This document shows positions 35,799-44,913 of a stretch of DNA of 64,000 nt, one piece after another. The notes under the pieces were generated by a model. The model was given only the letters and a program-made list of their open reading frames with translations. It was not told where the DNA came from and made no database searches. Each line of letters opens with the position of its first letter. The first letter of the stretch is position 1. Origin of the DNA: Pseudoalteromonas ulvae UL12 (GTDB taxonomy: Bacteria > Pseudomonadota > Gammaproteobacteria > Enterobacterales > Alteromonadaceae); the NCBI RefSeq assembly GCF_014925405.1, contig NZ_AQHJ01000029.1, positions 186,001 through 250,000 on the forward strand, in the 5' to 3' direction. A program made the translations under genes and the position numbers.

Positions 35799-38700
35799 AT
35801 GTTTAAACATAAATTAGCATTAATAGCGGGAGCTGTTGCAGCTGCTACAGGCAGCATGCATGCTACCGCAAGTGACAGCGCTGACATTGGGCTTTTATCA
35901 AATGGCTATTCAGTCATGGTGTGGCAAGATTTTATTGCTCGCTCTGGTTCTGGAAATGGCGCCATTGCAGCAGGTAATAATATCTATATAGATTATGATA
36001 ATCCGAGCTTTAATAATCGTTATGGTGTAGCACAAAGTAATGGCGGGTACTCATTATCTTCAGGAAAAGTGACTACAACTGAAGCACTTGTTGCGGGTAA
36101 TAATGTTGTTTTTGGCGAAAGTTCGGTATTCGGTAATATTTATGCGGGTAAGACGGTCGATTTGGCAAAAAACTATGTGCTAGGTGGTACAAAACAGAAA
36201 TTTGAGAACGTTTCTGCAGATGATCTGCCATTTGATTTTGACGATGCCAAAGAAGATGCGACAGAATTAAGCCTAGAGTTAAACAAAAAAGACAGCACAG
36301 GCACAGTGACTTTAAAATCCAGTGCTGAGTTAGTGTTAACAGCTTCAAAAACGGATGATGATATTCAAGTTTTTACCATCAATGGTCAAGATGAATCAGG
36401 AAAGCCGTTTGATCTTGCAAATATCCGCTCTATTTATCTTGAAGGTGTTGATCAAGACACTACAGTTGTGGTCAATTTTAAAGGTGAGCACCCACAGTTG
36501 AGTGGTGGTTTGCATGGTTTTCATTCAGCAAAAACCGTTTTCAATTTTGCTGAAGCAACAACGTTGAACATCACTAGTTTTATCGACATTTTAGGAGTTG
36601 TTTTAGCGCCAAATGCAGATATCGAGTCATCTTCAGGTAATGCCTATATGGCAATCATTGCCAATAGTTTAGTGGCGCAAGGTGGCCCAGGTGCACAGCT
36701 AACGCTTAAAGGCGGTGTGTTTAGCGGTGATTTATCGTTAGATGATGACGATGATTCAGACGACGATGATGACTCGGACGACGGTGATACTGGCGGCGGT
36801 GATACAGGCGGCGGTGACACAGGCGGCGGTGATACAGGCGGCGGTGATACAGGCGGCGGTGATACAGGCGGCGGTGATACAGGCGGTGGTGACACTGGCG
36901 GTGGTGATACTGGCGGCGGTACAACTAAACCTCTAGCATGCAACGGGCTGTATGGTGTTAGCGGACGTGATGGTAAACCAATGGTTTACGTTGATTTGGA
37001 GAAAGGTATTGTAAATCAACCATTTGATTTTGATGCACCCAACCATAAATCAGATGCTGTAGCGTATGATGCTATTAATGATCGTCTTTATTACATCACT
37101 AAAACCAATGGCTCACTTGCACCTAAAGTGGCTTATGTTGATATGCAAACTGGTGCTGATGTTGAGTTGGCAACGATCGGTGGTGGATATCGTTTAGTAT
37201 TTAGTCCAGACAGCACGCGCTTATTTGCCTCAAGTGGTCGCAATATAGTTGAAATCAATCCTACAAACGGCGCTGTGATCAGTACGATCCAACTTGCTGC
37301 GAATGACGAGTCAATTACATTCGGCATGGGTGATTTAGTCTTTATTAATGATGACTTACACATTGTTACTAAGCAGCATTTAGTTCTTGCTGATTTAGAA
37401 AACAAAAAAGCCACTGTGATTGGCAAGCATGGCGTTGATGGTGCAACGGGTGCTGAAGTGGGTGCCGATGGCCATTTATTAATTTCTAAAATTAATGCAG
37501 CAACATCGCAAACAACCATTTTTAAAGTTAATCCAAATCAGTTACAAGATCAGCCAGTAGTGATTGCAACCGTTGATTATGCAATTAATGATTTAGCACT
37601 GCGTGATTATGCCGGACAGACATGTGATACGGATGTTGTCGATCCTGTTGAGCCAACGATGCCATCCATCTTGGCAATCGAAGCAATCGCTGATCGTCAA
37701 GTTGAAGGTGATGCACTGATTGCTAAGGTCACATTGACTGGTGAAGAAGAAGCTGTATTAACGATTGATTTAGCGTCAAATACTGCGGATATCGATGTTG
37801 ATTTTTCATCAAAAGTATCTGTTTCTTTTGACGATGGTCAAACTTGGCAGTCAAATATGGATGCAAAAGCTGGTTCTGTGACTGTTCCTAAAGGCGTGAC
37901 TTCAGCCCTGATTAAAGTGGCGAGTATCACTGATGCTGATAATGAAGGTGATGAAAACTTCCGTTTAGCTGTTGCATTTAGTCATGCACCAGATGTAACT
38001 AAAACCGCATTATTAACTATCGTTGATAAGCCAGCTGGTGGCGGTAATGGTGGTGGTAATAACGGCGGTGGGACTGTGTGTGACATGCCACGAGTTTCCT
38101 TTATTACGGCTTTATCAATCTTTAATGGTGAATACACTCAAGATTCAAAAGCATTCACTTATGAAGGTGGAGAAATGCAGTTTGAGGTTGGATTTAATGG
38201 TCCAGCTCAATGTAATGGCAACTATCAATTTAATCTGAATGATATTGAGACCACTCAAGGCATTGATTATTCTGAGCGTGTTTCTGTCTCTTCTTTAAGT
38301 GATTCGCAGTGGCTGGATAATGTCAGTGTCGCTTCTGGTTCTGCTACGTATGCAGTCAAAGAAGGTGATGAAGGCTTTATTGTACGTGTGAAGACCTTAG
38401 CGGATACTCAAAAAGAGCAAAACGAAGTATTTACCTTGTCAGTATGGAGCAAATCGGATCAATCAGATGTGAAATACAAAGATCACTCGATTGAAAACAA
38501 TGCGGATACCGATGCGGATGATAACCCAGGTACAGGTGATCCTGATGCAGGTAACCCAGGCTCTGGTAATCCAGGCACAGGCAGTGGAGATAGCTGCTCA
38601 TCAGAAGATGAAGTGCCAGCGATGAAGTTTATTACTGCGCTATCAGTTGATGAAGGCCGTTCATACACCAAAGAAGGTGGACAAATGGAGTACTACGCTG

Positions 38701-39011
38701 GTTTTGAAAAAGAAGCGAGCTGCTCGGGTACTTTCTACTTTGAGTTTGTCGACAGACACACAGTGAAAGGTGTTGATTACTCGACACTGGTTGATATCGA
38801 AACGTGGGATGACCAAGCAAAGCAAACAAATGTTGATGCATCAGCAGTTGCAGCTGTACAGGTTGTAAAGGGTACCGCTGGCTTTACCATTACGCTTACA
38901 ACGACCACTGACAATGAAGCTGAAGGCTTGGAAGAGTACTTACTTCATACTTGGCGTAAAGCTGATAAATCAGACCTTTATGTGAAAGATCATACCATCA
39001 TGAATCGCTAA
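35799..39011 (+). CDS. Large modular surface protein with choice-of-anchor A domain
   Basis: About 1,070 residues from MFKHKLAL, with GAGGGA upstream. Modules: signal peptide (cleaved near HATAS); choice-of-anchor A-like beta-helix domain (about 25-315); Asp-rich linker (DDDDDSDDDDDSDD) and nine or so GGGDT repeats (about 330-380); a beta-propeller-like domain starting LACNGLYGVSGRDGKP (about 385-610); a Calx-beta-like domain (about 625-740); then two related ~130-residue domains, each with two Cys (about 760-900 and 935-1070), separated by a Gly/Pro linker. No membrane anchor or sorting tag is visible. The acidic linker suggests calcium binding. Likely secreted or surface-attached. Confidence 0.8.
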   Translation: MFKHKLALIAGAVAAATGSMHATASDSADIGLLSNGYSVMVWQDFIARSGSGNGAIAAGNNIYIDYDNPSFNNRYGVAQSNGGYSLSSGKVTTTEALVAGNNVVFGESSVFGNIYAGKTVDLAKNYVLGGTKQKFENVSADDLPFDFDDAKEDATELSLELNKKDSTGTVTLKSSAELVLTASKTDDDIQVFTINGQDESGKPFDLANIRSIYLEGVDQDTTVVVNFKGEHPQLSGGLHGFHSAKTVFNFAEATTLNITSFIDILGVVLAPNADIESSSGNAYMAIIANSLVAQGGPGAQLTLKGGVFSGDLSLDDDDDSDDDDDSDDGDTGGGDTGGGDTGGGDTGGGDTGGGDTGGGDTGGGDTGGGDTGGGTTKPLACNGLYGVSGRDGKPMVYVDLEKGIVNQPFDFDAPNHKSDAVAYDAINDRLYYITKTNGSLAPKVAYVDMQTGADVELATIGGGYRLVFSPDSTRLFASSGRNIVEINPTNGAVISTIQLAANDESITFGMGDLVFINDDLHIVTKQHLVLADLENKKATVIGKHGVDGATGAEVGADGHLLISKINAATSQTTIFKVNPNQLQDQPVVIATVDYAINDLALRDYAGQTCDTDVVDPVEPTMPSILAIEAIADRQVEGDALIAKVTLTGEEEAVLTIDLASNTADIDVDFSSKVSVSFDDGQTWQSNMDAKAGSVTVPKGVTSALIKVASITDADNEGDENFRLAVAFSHAPDVTKTALLTIVDKPAGGGNGGGNNGGGTVCDMPRVSFITALSIFNGEYTQDSKAFTYEGGEMQFEVGFNGPAQCNGNYQFNLNDIETTQGIDYSERVSVSSLSDSQWLDNVSVASGSATYAVKEGDEGFIVRVKTLADTQKEQNEVFTLSVWSKSDQSDVKYKDHSIENNADTDADDNPGTGDPDAGNPGSGNPGTGSGDSCSSEDEVPAMKFITALSVDEGRSYTKEGGQMEYYAGFEKEASCSGTFYFEFVDRHTVKGVDYSTLVDIETWDDQAKQTNVDASAVAAVQVVKGTAGFTITLTTTTDNEAEGLEEYLLHTWRKADKSDLYVKDHTIMNR
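36789..36924 (+). repeat. 15-bp in-frame tandem repeat encoding GGGDT
   Basis: About nine copies of GGCGGCGGTGATACA with synonymous third-base changes. Being a multiple of three, copy-number change would alter linker length without shifting the frame. Confidence 0.9.
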
Positions 39012-39031
39012 ATTTCTTAAGTGAAGAGGGT

Positions 39032-39060
39032 AAAAGCGGCTTATTAAAGCCGCTTTTTTT
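39032..39060 (+). terminator. Terminator after the surface protein gene
   Basis: AAGCGGCTT and AAGCCGCTT form a stem followed by T7. Strong rho-independent terminator. Confidence 0.88.
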
Positions 39061-39116
39061 GTGTTTAGTTTTAATGCGTATATACTTTGCGTGTGTTTTA
39101 TATATAAAGCGTATTT

Positions 39117-39332
39117 ATGGGTATCATTAAAGTTTCCGACCAACTCCATCAAGAAATTAGAAAAGCCAGTACTGTGATGGCGCGTTCGATTAACGCACAA
39201 GCAGAATTTTGGGCCAAAATGGGCATGTTAGCCGAGCTCAATCCGCACCTCACCTTTAATGAGCTAATTCAGCAAGAGCTTGCCAAGGTCGATTTACATT
39301 CTTTATCACATCATGAAAAGAGCAACCTATGA
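39117..39332 (+). CDS. ParD-like protein
   Basis: A 71-residue protein with a ribbon-helix-helix-type start (MGIIKVSDQLHQEIRKASTV) and the block RSINAQAEFWAKMGMLAE, which fits the ParD_like family. Family members resemble antitoxins but usually lack a ParE toxin partner, and none is present here. Its stop overlaps the start of the methionine aminopeptidase gene (ATGA), so the two are translationally coupled. Confidence 0.75.
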   Translation: MGIIKVSDQLHQEIRKASTVMARSINAQAEFWAKMGMLAELNPHLTFNELIQQELAKVDLHSLSHHEKSNL

Positions 39333-40105
39333 GTGACGTCATTATTAAAGATGCTGCGCAAATAGAGTTGATGCGCCATGCAGGAAAGTTATTAGCGCAG
39401 GTTTTTAAGGAGCTTGATTCGTTTGTTAATGCGGGCGTGTCGACCATGGCCATTAATGATTTTGTCGAGCGTTACATTGTTGAAGAGCTCAATGCTCGAC
39501 CGGCGAGTAAAGGGCAATATGGTTATCAATACTCGCTCAATACATCTGTTAATGAAGTCATTTGCCACGGTATTCCAAGTGAAAATCAGATTTTAGAAGA
39601 GAGTAATATTATTAATGTCGATATCACTTTAGAAAAAAATGGCTATATCGCAGATTCAAGCAAAATGTATTTAATCGGCAGCTGTCAGCCACCTGCACAG
39701 CGCTTGTGTGATGTGACTTATCAGGCGATGTGGCAAGGGATCAAAGCGGTCAAACCGGGAGCCCGATTAGGGGATGTTGGTTATGCAATAGCCAGTTTTG
39801 CTCATCAACATGGTTACACTGTGGTTAAAGAATATTGTGGTCATGGCATTGGCGAGCAAATGCACGAAGCACCGCAAGTGCTGCATTATGGACGAATGAA
39901 TACCGGAATGATCCTCGAACCCGGCATGACCTTTACTATCGAGCCAATGATCAACGAAGGCAAAGCCAAAGTAAAAAATTTAGCTGATGGCTGGACGGTG
40001 ATCACCGCAGATAAAAAACTGTCGGCTCAATGGGAGCATACTATTTTAGTGACAGAGCTTGGGTATGAAGTCCTCACACTTCGCGACGAAGAAACGCTTT
40101 TTTAG
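39329..40105 (+). CDS. Type I methionine aminopeptidase (accessory copy)
   Basis: A 258-residue metalloprotease that removes N-terminal methionine. All five metal ligands are present: Asp (NVDIT), Asp (ADSSKM), His (CGHGIGEQMHE), Glu (FTIEPMINEG) and Glu (QWEHTILV). The substrate-pocket His (VICHGIPS) is conserved. It is coupled to the ParD-like gene upstream and the RNase H-like gene downstream (TAGTG), unlike the usual housekeeping map next to rpsB, so it is probably a second copy with a specialised job. Confidence 0.9.
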   Translation: MSDVIIKDAAQIELMRHAGKLLAQVFKELDSFVNAGVSTMAINDFVERYIVEELNARPASKGQYGYQYSLNTSVNEVICHGIPSENQILEESNIINVDITLEKNGYIADSSKMYLIGSCQPPAQRLCDVTYQAMWQGIKAVKPGARLGDVGYAIASFAHQHGYTVVKEYCGHGIGEQMHEAPQVLHYGRMNTGMILEPGMTFTIEPMINEGKAKVKNLADGWTVITADKKLSAQWEHTILVTELGYEVLTLRDEETLF

Positions 40106-40662
40106 TGACGCAACAAGCGGGTGATTTACCTCAGTTATATGGATACGATGCACTGTTACTGATTGACGCGAGTGTCGATCCTAAAAGTAAAATAGGTGTG
40201 GCTGGTTTTAGTATCATTGTGAGCTCAAAGAATAACGATTTGGCCATACAACAACCTCTCATTAAGACCCAAGTATTTGAACAAACCAGTTCAACTGATC
40301 TAGAGCTGCGCGCGGCTTTGTGGGCTCTCTCTGATGTTGTTGATTATCGGGGAGGGCTCGCAGTGGTCAGTGATTGCCAAACGTTATGTCAATTGCCAGA
40401 GCGTCGCGAGCGACTTCAAGCACGTCAATTTTGCAATCGTAGAGGCGTTCCATTAAAGCTGGCTGAACTTTATCGGAAAATATTGGCAAGTGCTGATTTC
40501 AGGCTCGAAACTACGGGGATGACACTGAATTTTATACACATAAAAGGGCATCGAAAATCATCTCAGCGCAGTGCACTTGAAGTTGAGTTCTCTCATTTAG
40601 ATCAAACAGTGCGCAGGCATTTACGCTCATATCTAAAACTCAATCGACAGGATGGATCATAA
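40105..40662 (+). CDS. RNase H-fold protein with intact catalytic pattern
   Basis: A 185-residue protein starting at GTG, overlapping the MetAP stop by one base. Acidic residues fall in the RNase HI order: Asp21 (LLIDAS), Glu67 (STDLELRA), Asp90 (VVSDCQT), His149 (IKGHRK) and Asp166 (SHLDQTVRRH), corresponding in my reading to D10-E48-D70-H124-D134 of E. coli RNase HI. It is too divergent to be rnhA itself. Nuclease activity is an inference from this pattern. Spacing E to D (23) is near canonical. D to E and H to D are longer. Confidence 0.7.
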   Translation: MTQQAGDLPQLYGYDALLLIDASVDPKSKIGVAGFSIIVSSKNNDLAIQQPLIKTQVFEQTSSTDLELRAALWALSDVVDYRGGLAVVSDCQTLCQLPERRERLQARQFCNRRGVPLKLAELYRKILASADFRLETTGMTLNFIHIKGHRKSSQRSALEVEFSHLDQTVRRHLRSYLKLNRQDGS

Positions 40663-40702
40663 CAGCCGAGTGAGGTTGATGCTCTCATTTTGAGGGCTTG
40701 AA

Positions 40703-41500
40703 TTAATTATGCTGGCGATATTGTTTTGGTGGTTGCCCCATTTGTTGTTTAAAGGCTGCGATAAAAGAGCTATCGCTGTCATAACCTAACGTGGCTGCAA
40801 TGTCTTTAATCGGTAAATCCTGTTCTAATAGTGCAAGCGCCTTCATTATTCTGATCCTTTGTTTCCACTGATTAAACCCCATAGCAAAATGTCGTACAAA
40901 CAAACGATGTAATGTTCGTGTCGAGGCGCCAACTTGCTTGGCAAAGTCTTGTAACGTCTGTTTGCTGTCTGGTTGGTGATTAAAGTGGTTGATAATGGGT
41001 TGTAGCCGTTTATCACTTATGTTGGGAATAAAAAAGTCTTGTCTTTTCGCCGCCGCCAATTGATCCACTAATACATCAATAAGGCGTTGTTTATCATCGC
41101 TGAGTTGATAGCCCTTGCCCCAATCGCATACTTCTAAAATCAAAGCTTGCAGTAAAGGGCTGACACTTAAAGTTAAAATATCAGCGCCAAGAGAAGTGGT
41201 AATCGGTGCCTGAAAATGTAAGCTGCGAAGACGGGTTGGATGCAGACAAGATATTTGATGGGTAACATTGGGTGGTAACCATAAAGCTTGTTGTGGTGGT
41301 ACGACAAATAAGCCTTGCTCGGTTTCAATGTGTAAAACGCCTCGGCTTGAGTAGGCTAGTTGGGACCAAGGGTGAGCATGTTTAATGACTTGCGTTAAAG
41401 GGGTAAAGTCACCACAAAGTGGCATAACGGCATGAGGTAACCTATTCGGATAATGGGTATGTTGACGTTTTTTAAGGTGAGAACTTGGCTGATTATCCAT
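40703..41500 (-). CDS. AraC-family regulator with cupin sensor
   Basis: About 265 residues from MDNQPSSHLK. The N-terminal half is a cupin (HPWSQLAYSSRGVLHIET, LWLPPNVTHQI), and the C-terminal half has two HTH motifs (TLQDFAKQVGASTRTLHRLF and DLPIKDIAATLGYDSDSSFI). It is divergent from an MFS transporter and presumably controls it. The frame continues upstream to 41692 but that part overlaps the MFS start and is unlikely. Confidence 0.86.
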   Translation of the reverse strand: MDNQPSSHLKKRQHTHYPNRLPHAVMPLCGDFTPLTQVIKHAHPWSQLAYSSRGVLHIETEQGLFVVPPQQALWLPPNVTHQISCLHPTRLRSLHFQAPITTSLGADILTLSVSPLLQALILEVCDWGKGYQLSDDKQRLIDVLVDQLAAAKRQDFFIPNISDKRLQPIINHFNHQPDSKQTLQDFAKQVGASTRTLHRLFVRHFAMGFNQWKQRIRIMKALALLEQDLPIKDIAATLGYDSDSSFIAAFKQQMGQPPKQYRQHN

Positions 41501-41582
41501 GTATTTTGTCTTTATTGATGATATCAGACAGTGAAACTTAGCAATATACTGCAGAAAATCATAGTGAATGAGCTCAAATATC

Positions 41583-42728
41583 ATGGAACAATTAAAAAAA
41601 TGGCAAACCCCCTTTGTGTTTTTAGGGGTAGCCAGTGCTGTTATCGCCATCACGTTCAGTGCATGGATGGCTATGTTGAATAACTTTGCCATTGAACGAG
41701 CTCAGTTTGGTGGTGCAGAAATTGGTATCCTACAGTCACTTCGCGAAGTGCCAGGCTTTTTAGCCTTTACCGCAGTCTTTATTTTATTAATGATTAAAGA
41801 ACAGACTTTGGCAGTCGTTTCGTTAGCACTTTTAGCTGTAAGCGTATCAATTACAGGGCTGTTTCCTACTATTTACGGCTTATATGCCACCACAGTGCTG
41901 ATGTCGATTGGTTATCATTATTTTGAAACAGTTAATCAATCCTTGGCTTTACAGTGGTTTAAAAAAGATCAGGCTCCCCAGTTACTCGGTCGATTATTGT
42001 CGTTAACGTCGATAATTTCTTTATTGAGTTATGGTTTTGTCTGGCTTGGTTTTCATATTTTTTCTGCGCAATATCTTACTATGTATGCCATTTGTGGTGG
42101 GATAGGATTGCTCCTAACGATATTTTTATGGGTTAGCATGCCGGCTTTTAAGGCTGAGCATGTGCAGCATAAGCATTTAGTTTTACGAAAAAAGTACAGT
42201 CTTTATTATTTATTGACGTTTTTATCAGGGGCGCGCCGACAAATTTTTGTGGTTTTTGCCGGTTTCTTGATGGTCGAGAAATTTGGTTATAGCGTGGCGC
42301 AAATCAGTGCGTTATATATGCTAAATCACCTCATCAATATTTTTGCTGCGCCACAAATAGGCAAACTTATTCAGGTCATTGGTGAGCGAAAAGCGCTAAC
42401 TTTAGAATACATTGGCCTTATTTGTGTATTTGTTGGTTATGGTGTGGTAGAGCAAGCCGAATGGGCTGCTTTTTTATACGTGGTTGATCATTTATTTTTT
42501 GCGATGGCGATTGCGCTCAAAACGTATTTTCAGAAAATAGCTGATCCGAAAGATATCGCATCAAGTGCTGGCGTGAGCTTCACCATCAATCATATCGCGG
42601 CAGTGATCATCCCTGCGGTATTTGGAATGATTTGGCTGATTAATGCCAGTCTAGTTTTTTACGCTGGTGCGATGCTAGCATGTTGCTCTTTGTTGGCTAG
42701 CCAATGGGTGAAGATCAACAACCCCTAG
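41583..42728 (+). CDS. MFS transporter
   Basis: About 381 residues with twelve predicted helices. A short loop with LSGARRQIFVVFAGFLMVE lies between the halves. Substrate unknown. The upstream ATG at 41568 is also in frame and close. I prefer 41583 because GAG lies nearby. The last five codons and the stop (KINNP-stop) are made by the 18-base end of a dispersed repeat (42711-42728), so the native C-terminus may have been replaced. It is convergent with the Omp85-like gene. Confidence 0.8.
   Translation: MEQLKKWQTPFVFLGVASAVIAITFSAWMAMLNNFAIERAQFGGAEIGILQSLREVPGFLAFTAVFILLMIKEQTLAVVSLALLAVSVSITGLFPTIYGLYATTVLMSIGYHYFETVNQSLALQWFKKDQAPQLLGRLLSLTSIISLLSYGFVWLGFHIFSAQYLTMYAICGGIGLLLTIFLWVSMPAFKAEHVQHKHLVLRKKYSLYYLLTFLSGARRQIFVVFAGFLMVEKFGYSVAQISALYMLNHLINIFAAPQIGKLIQVIGERKALTLEYIGLICVFVGYGVVEQAEWAAFLYVVDHLFFAMAIALKTYFQKIADPKDIASSAGVSFTINHIAAVIIPAVFGMIWLINASLVFYAGAMLACCSLLASQWVKINNP
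42711..42728. repeat. Solo end of the MITE-like repeat at the MFS stop
   Basis: AAGATCAACAACCCCTAG is the same as the right end of the 27821-28087 element (28070-28088 region). It forms the 3' end of the MFS gene. Confidence 0.6.
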
Positions 42729-44459
42729 TTAGAATGAATTTTTAACGGTCATTAGCCATTGCACAGAGTCAATTTCATCTGGTGGATTGATAGGCATTGC
42801 TAAATCAAGGTGGATGACCGTTCGGGCATTGGCGCGACTAGGAGCAAGTCTAAGCCCAATGCCGACATTGTGTAAGATGTCTTGATTTCCAAGTAACTCA
42901 GGTGTTGTCCGTGTTTGATACCAGGCATGACCAATGTCATAGAATGCAGCCGCGCCCACTTTAAATAGTTGCAGTAAGTGATATTCCCAGTAATAGCGTT
43001 TTTCAACACTCAGTAACACGCTTCTATTACCAGATTGGTAGTTGAGCGGGTAACCGCGCAGGCCAGTTTCGCCTCCTAAGGTGATCTGCTGATCAGCGGT
43101 TAAGTTATCTCCTAAATTAATACGGATCAGCGAATACCAAGATTGAGTTAAATCTGTATTGTGATGCCATTGTACCGCGCCGGATAAGACAGCATTTTCT
43201 ACTTCATTATCTTCAACATTCCAGTAGCCACGCAGGCTAGCATTGAAGCGCCAAAGGGTCTGACTATTTTGAAAAAGGGCTTTTTTTAATGAAGCTTCAT
43301 ACACTATTCGGGCATCATCATCACTGATCTGCTCGGGTGAATAACCGAGTCTCGTCAGAAGGTTCCAGCCTAAATTTAGATCTTCAGTACGATGGATTGA
43401 ATCAAAATTATTAACTTTGATGTAGTTGTCTTCCAGCCAGTGCGCAGACATCCAAGGGAACGCTAATTTCCGGTCTTGTGCTCGGGTGATATTTGTCGCT
43501 GGAATATCCGAAAATTGATGATCTTCGACTTGAATACCAAAGCTGAGTCTGCGGATCCATTGTTCAGATTGAGAGGATGTCGCAAAATAGGCTGAATTGA
43601 TTTTTGAATGTTGTTGGTACTGAGACACCACTAATCCATCGCGATATAAAGACTCAGTGCGGTTATTGGCATAACTCAGCATACCATAGCTGTAAGGAGT
43701 GCTGACAGAGTAAAAAGGCAAAGATAAATCGACGTAATGGCGCTCACCATCGTCGTTATCACCATACTCGAGCCGACCTTGGTAGCGACTGCCCCAAATA
43801 TTAGGGTCTTCATAAATAAAATTGTACCCGCTACGCTCTTCATCTGAATTATAAGTCATGGATAAGCGTTTTCCCCATCCTAACAGATTGGTATCTCTGA
43901 TCCCTAAACTTGAACTGTTTTGACCACCGGTACGGCTAAAGTCAACTTCGGGCATTAAGGTCCATAATTCCCGAGTGATAACAGTGACATCCACTTGATC
44001 TGCGCATGTTTGCTCTACTTTAATACGAGCATCGTAAAGATAGCGTTGATTTCTGAGCATGCGCTCAGACTCTAAGATCAATTTAGGATCGTATGGATCA
44101 CCAGATTGGAACAGTAAGATATTATTGATGACACTTTCATCAGTGATTAAATGGATTTTATTTGCAAAGTTAAACAGGGCATTATTTTCATCTGGATTGT
44201 CAGCATTAAAAATATTCAAACGTTTAAATCGAATGTTAGCGACTGTCATGCCGGGTTGTGGAGTTGGTAAAGGATCCAGTTGATCCATCTGATAACGCAT
44301 TTCAAATTCAGAGTACTGATCAGGGCGTGTTTGCCATTGGCAGCTTTGCTCTGATGCAAACACATTCGTGCTTTCAGCGCGAAGCTCTTCAGCCGAAACA
44401 AGGTGTCCGGCGAAGCTTGCAAAAATAACAGTACTAATTGAAATAAAAAGAGTTTTCAT
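42729..44459 (-). CDS. BamA/TamA-family (Omp85) outer-membrane protein
   Basis: A 576-residue protein with a signal peptide (MKTLFISISTVIFASFAGHLVSA), one POTRA-like periplasmic domain (VANIRFKRLNIF... about 70-165) and a C-terminal beta-barrel. The loop-6 motif LRGYP (GETGLRGYPLNYQSGN) marks the Omp85 superfamily. Its short POTRA region and lack of partner gene argue against BamA itself. Role in secretion or envelope assembly is inferred. Confidence 0.82.
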   Translation of the reverse strand: MKTLFISISTVIFASFAGHLVSAEELRAESTNVFASEQSCQWQTRPDQYSEFEMRYQMDQLDPLPTPQPGMTVANIRFKRLNIFNADNPDENNALFNFANKIHLITDESVINNILLFQSGDPYDPKLILESERMLRNQRYLYDARIKVEQTCADQVDVTVITRELWTLMPEVDFSRTGGQNSSSLGIRDTNLLGWGKRLSMTYNSDEERSGYNFIYEDPNIWGSRYQGRLEYGDNDDGERHYVDLSLPFYSVSTPYSYGMLSYANNRTESLYRDGLVVSQYQQHSKINSAYFATSSQSEQWIRRLSFGIQVEDHQFSDIPATNITRAQDRKLAFPWMSAHWLEDNYIKVNNFDSIHRTEDLNLGWNLLTRLGYSPEQISDDDARIVYEASLKKALFQNSQTLWRFNASLRGYWNVEDNEVENAVLSGAVQWHHNTDLTQSWYSLIRINLGDNLTADQQITLGGETGLRGYPLNYQSGNRSVLLSVEKRYYWEYHLLQLFKVGAAAFYDIGHAWYQTRTTPELLGNQDILHNVGIGLRLAPSRANARTVIHLDLAMPINPPDEIDSVQWLMTVKNSF

Positions 44460-44597
44460 TAATCACCAAACACATTCGCTGTATTTTTAGTCTATATCAA
44501 CTCCTGATTGGCTGCTTAATTATTTCACTATAAAGGTGAGCAAAAGCAGCTTCATGGCACTGTTTTTAAGGCCTTCAGCAGAGAAAATAATCTTCTG

Positions 44598-44882
44598 TTA
44601 GGCAATGATACTTCGTAGATCTCCGAGTAATTCTTCAGCAAAAGCCCCTTCACCAGAAATCCAGACACTGGCGCTGTAATGCTCAAAGTTGAGGTTGAAA
44701 TGCTCTTCTTTAAAGCGAAAACGCTGCAGATGGCGATCAGCTCCTTGCTCAAATTCTTGAACGCTAATTTCCGTATGATGTAAAAAAATACTCGCCCAGA
44801 GCTCAAAATCATGATCTTCAGGCATGGTTTCGGGGGTAATGATCAGTACTTGATGCTGTTCATCGTAGATTATTGAGGTCAT
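44598..44882 (-). CDS. DUF3630-like small protein
   Basis: A 94-residue acidic protein with RFRFKEEHFNLNFEHYSASVWISGEG, fitting the DUF3630 family (Shewanella, Vibrio, Pseudoalteromonas) as I remember it. No signal peptide. It lies 31 bases below selO on the same strand and is probably cotranscribed. Function unknown. Confidence 0.65.
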   Translation of the reverse strand: MTSIIYDEQHQVLIITPETMPEDHDFELWASIFLHHTEISVQEFEQGADRHLQRFRFKEEHFNLNFEHYSASVWISGEGAFAEELLGDLRSIIA

Positions 44883-44913
44883 GAGTCATCTCTAAAATAG
44901 ATTGATAAATAAG

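Noticed and set aside
36644..36943. Repetitive frames opposite and beside the GGGDT repeat
   Set aside because: Products of the 15-bp tandem repeat read in other frames (PPVS repeats and the like); the GGGDT frame is part of a complete exported protein.
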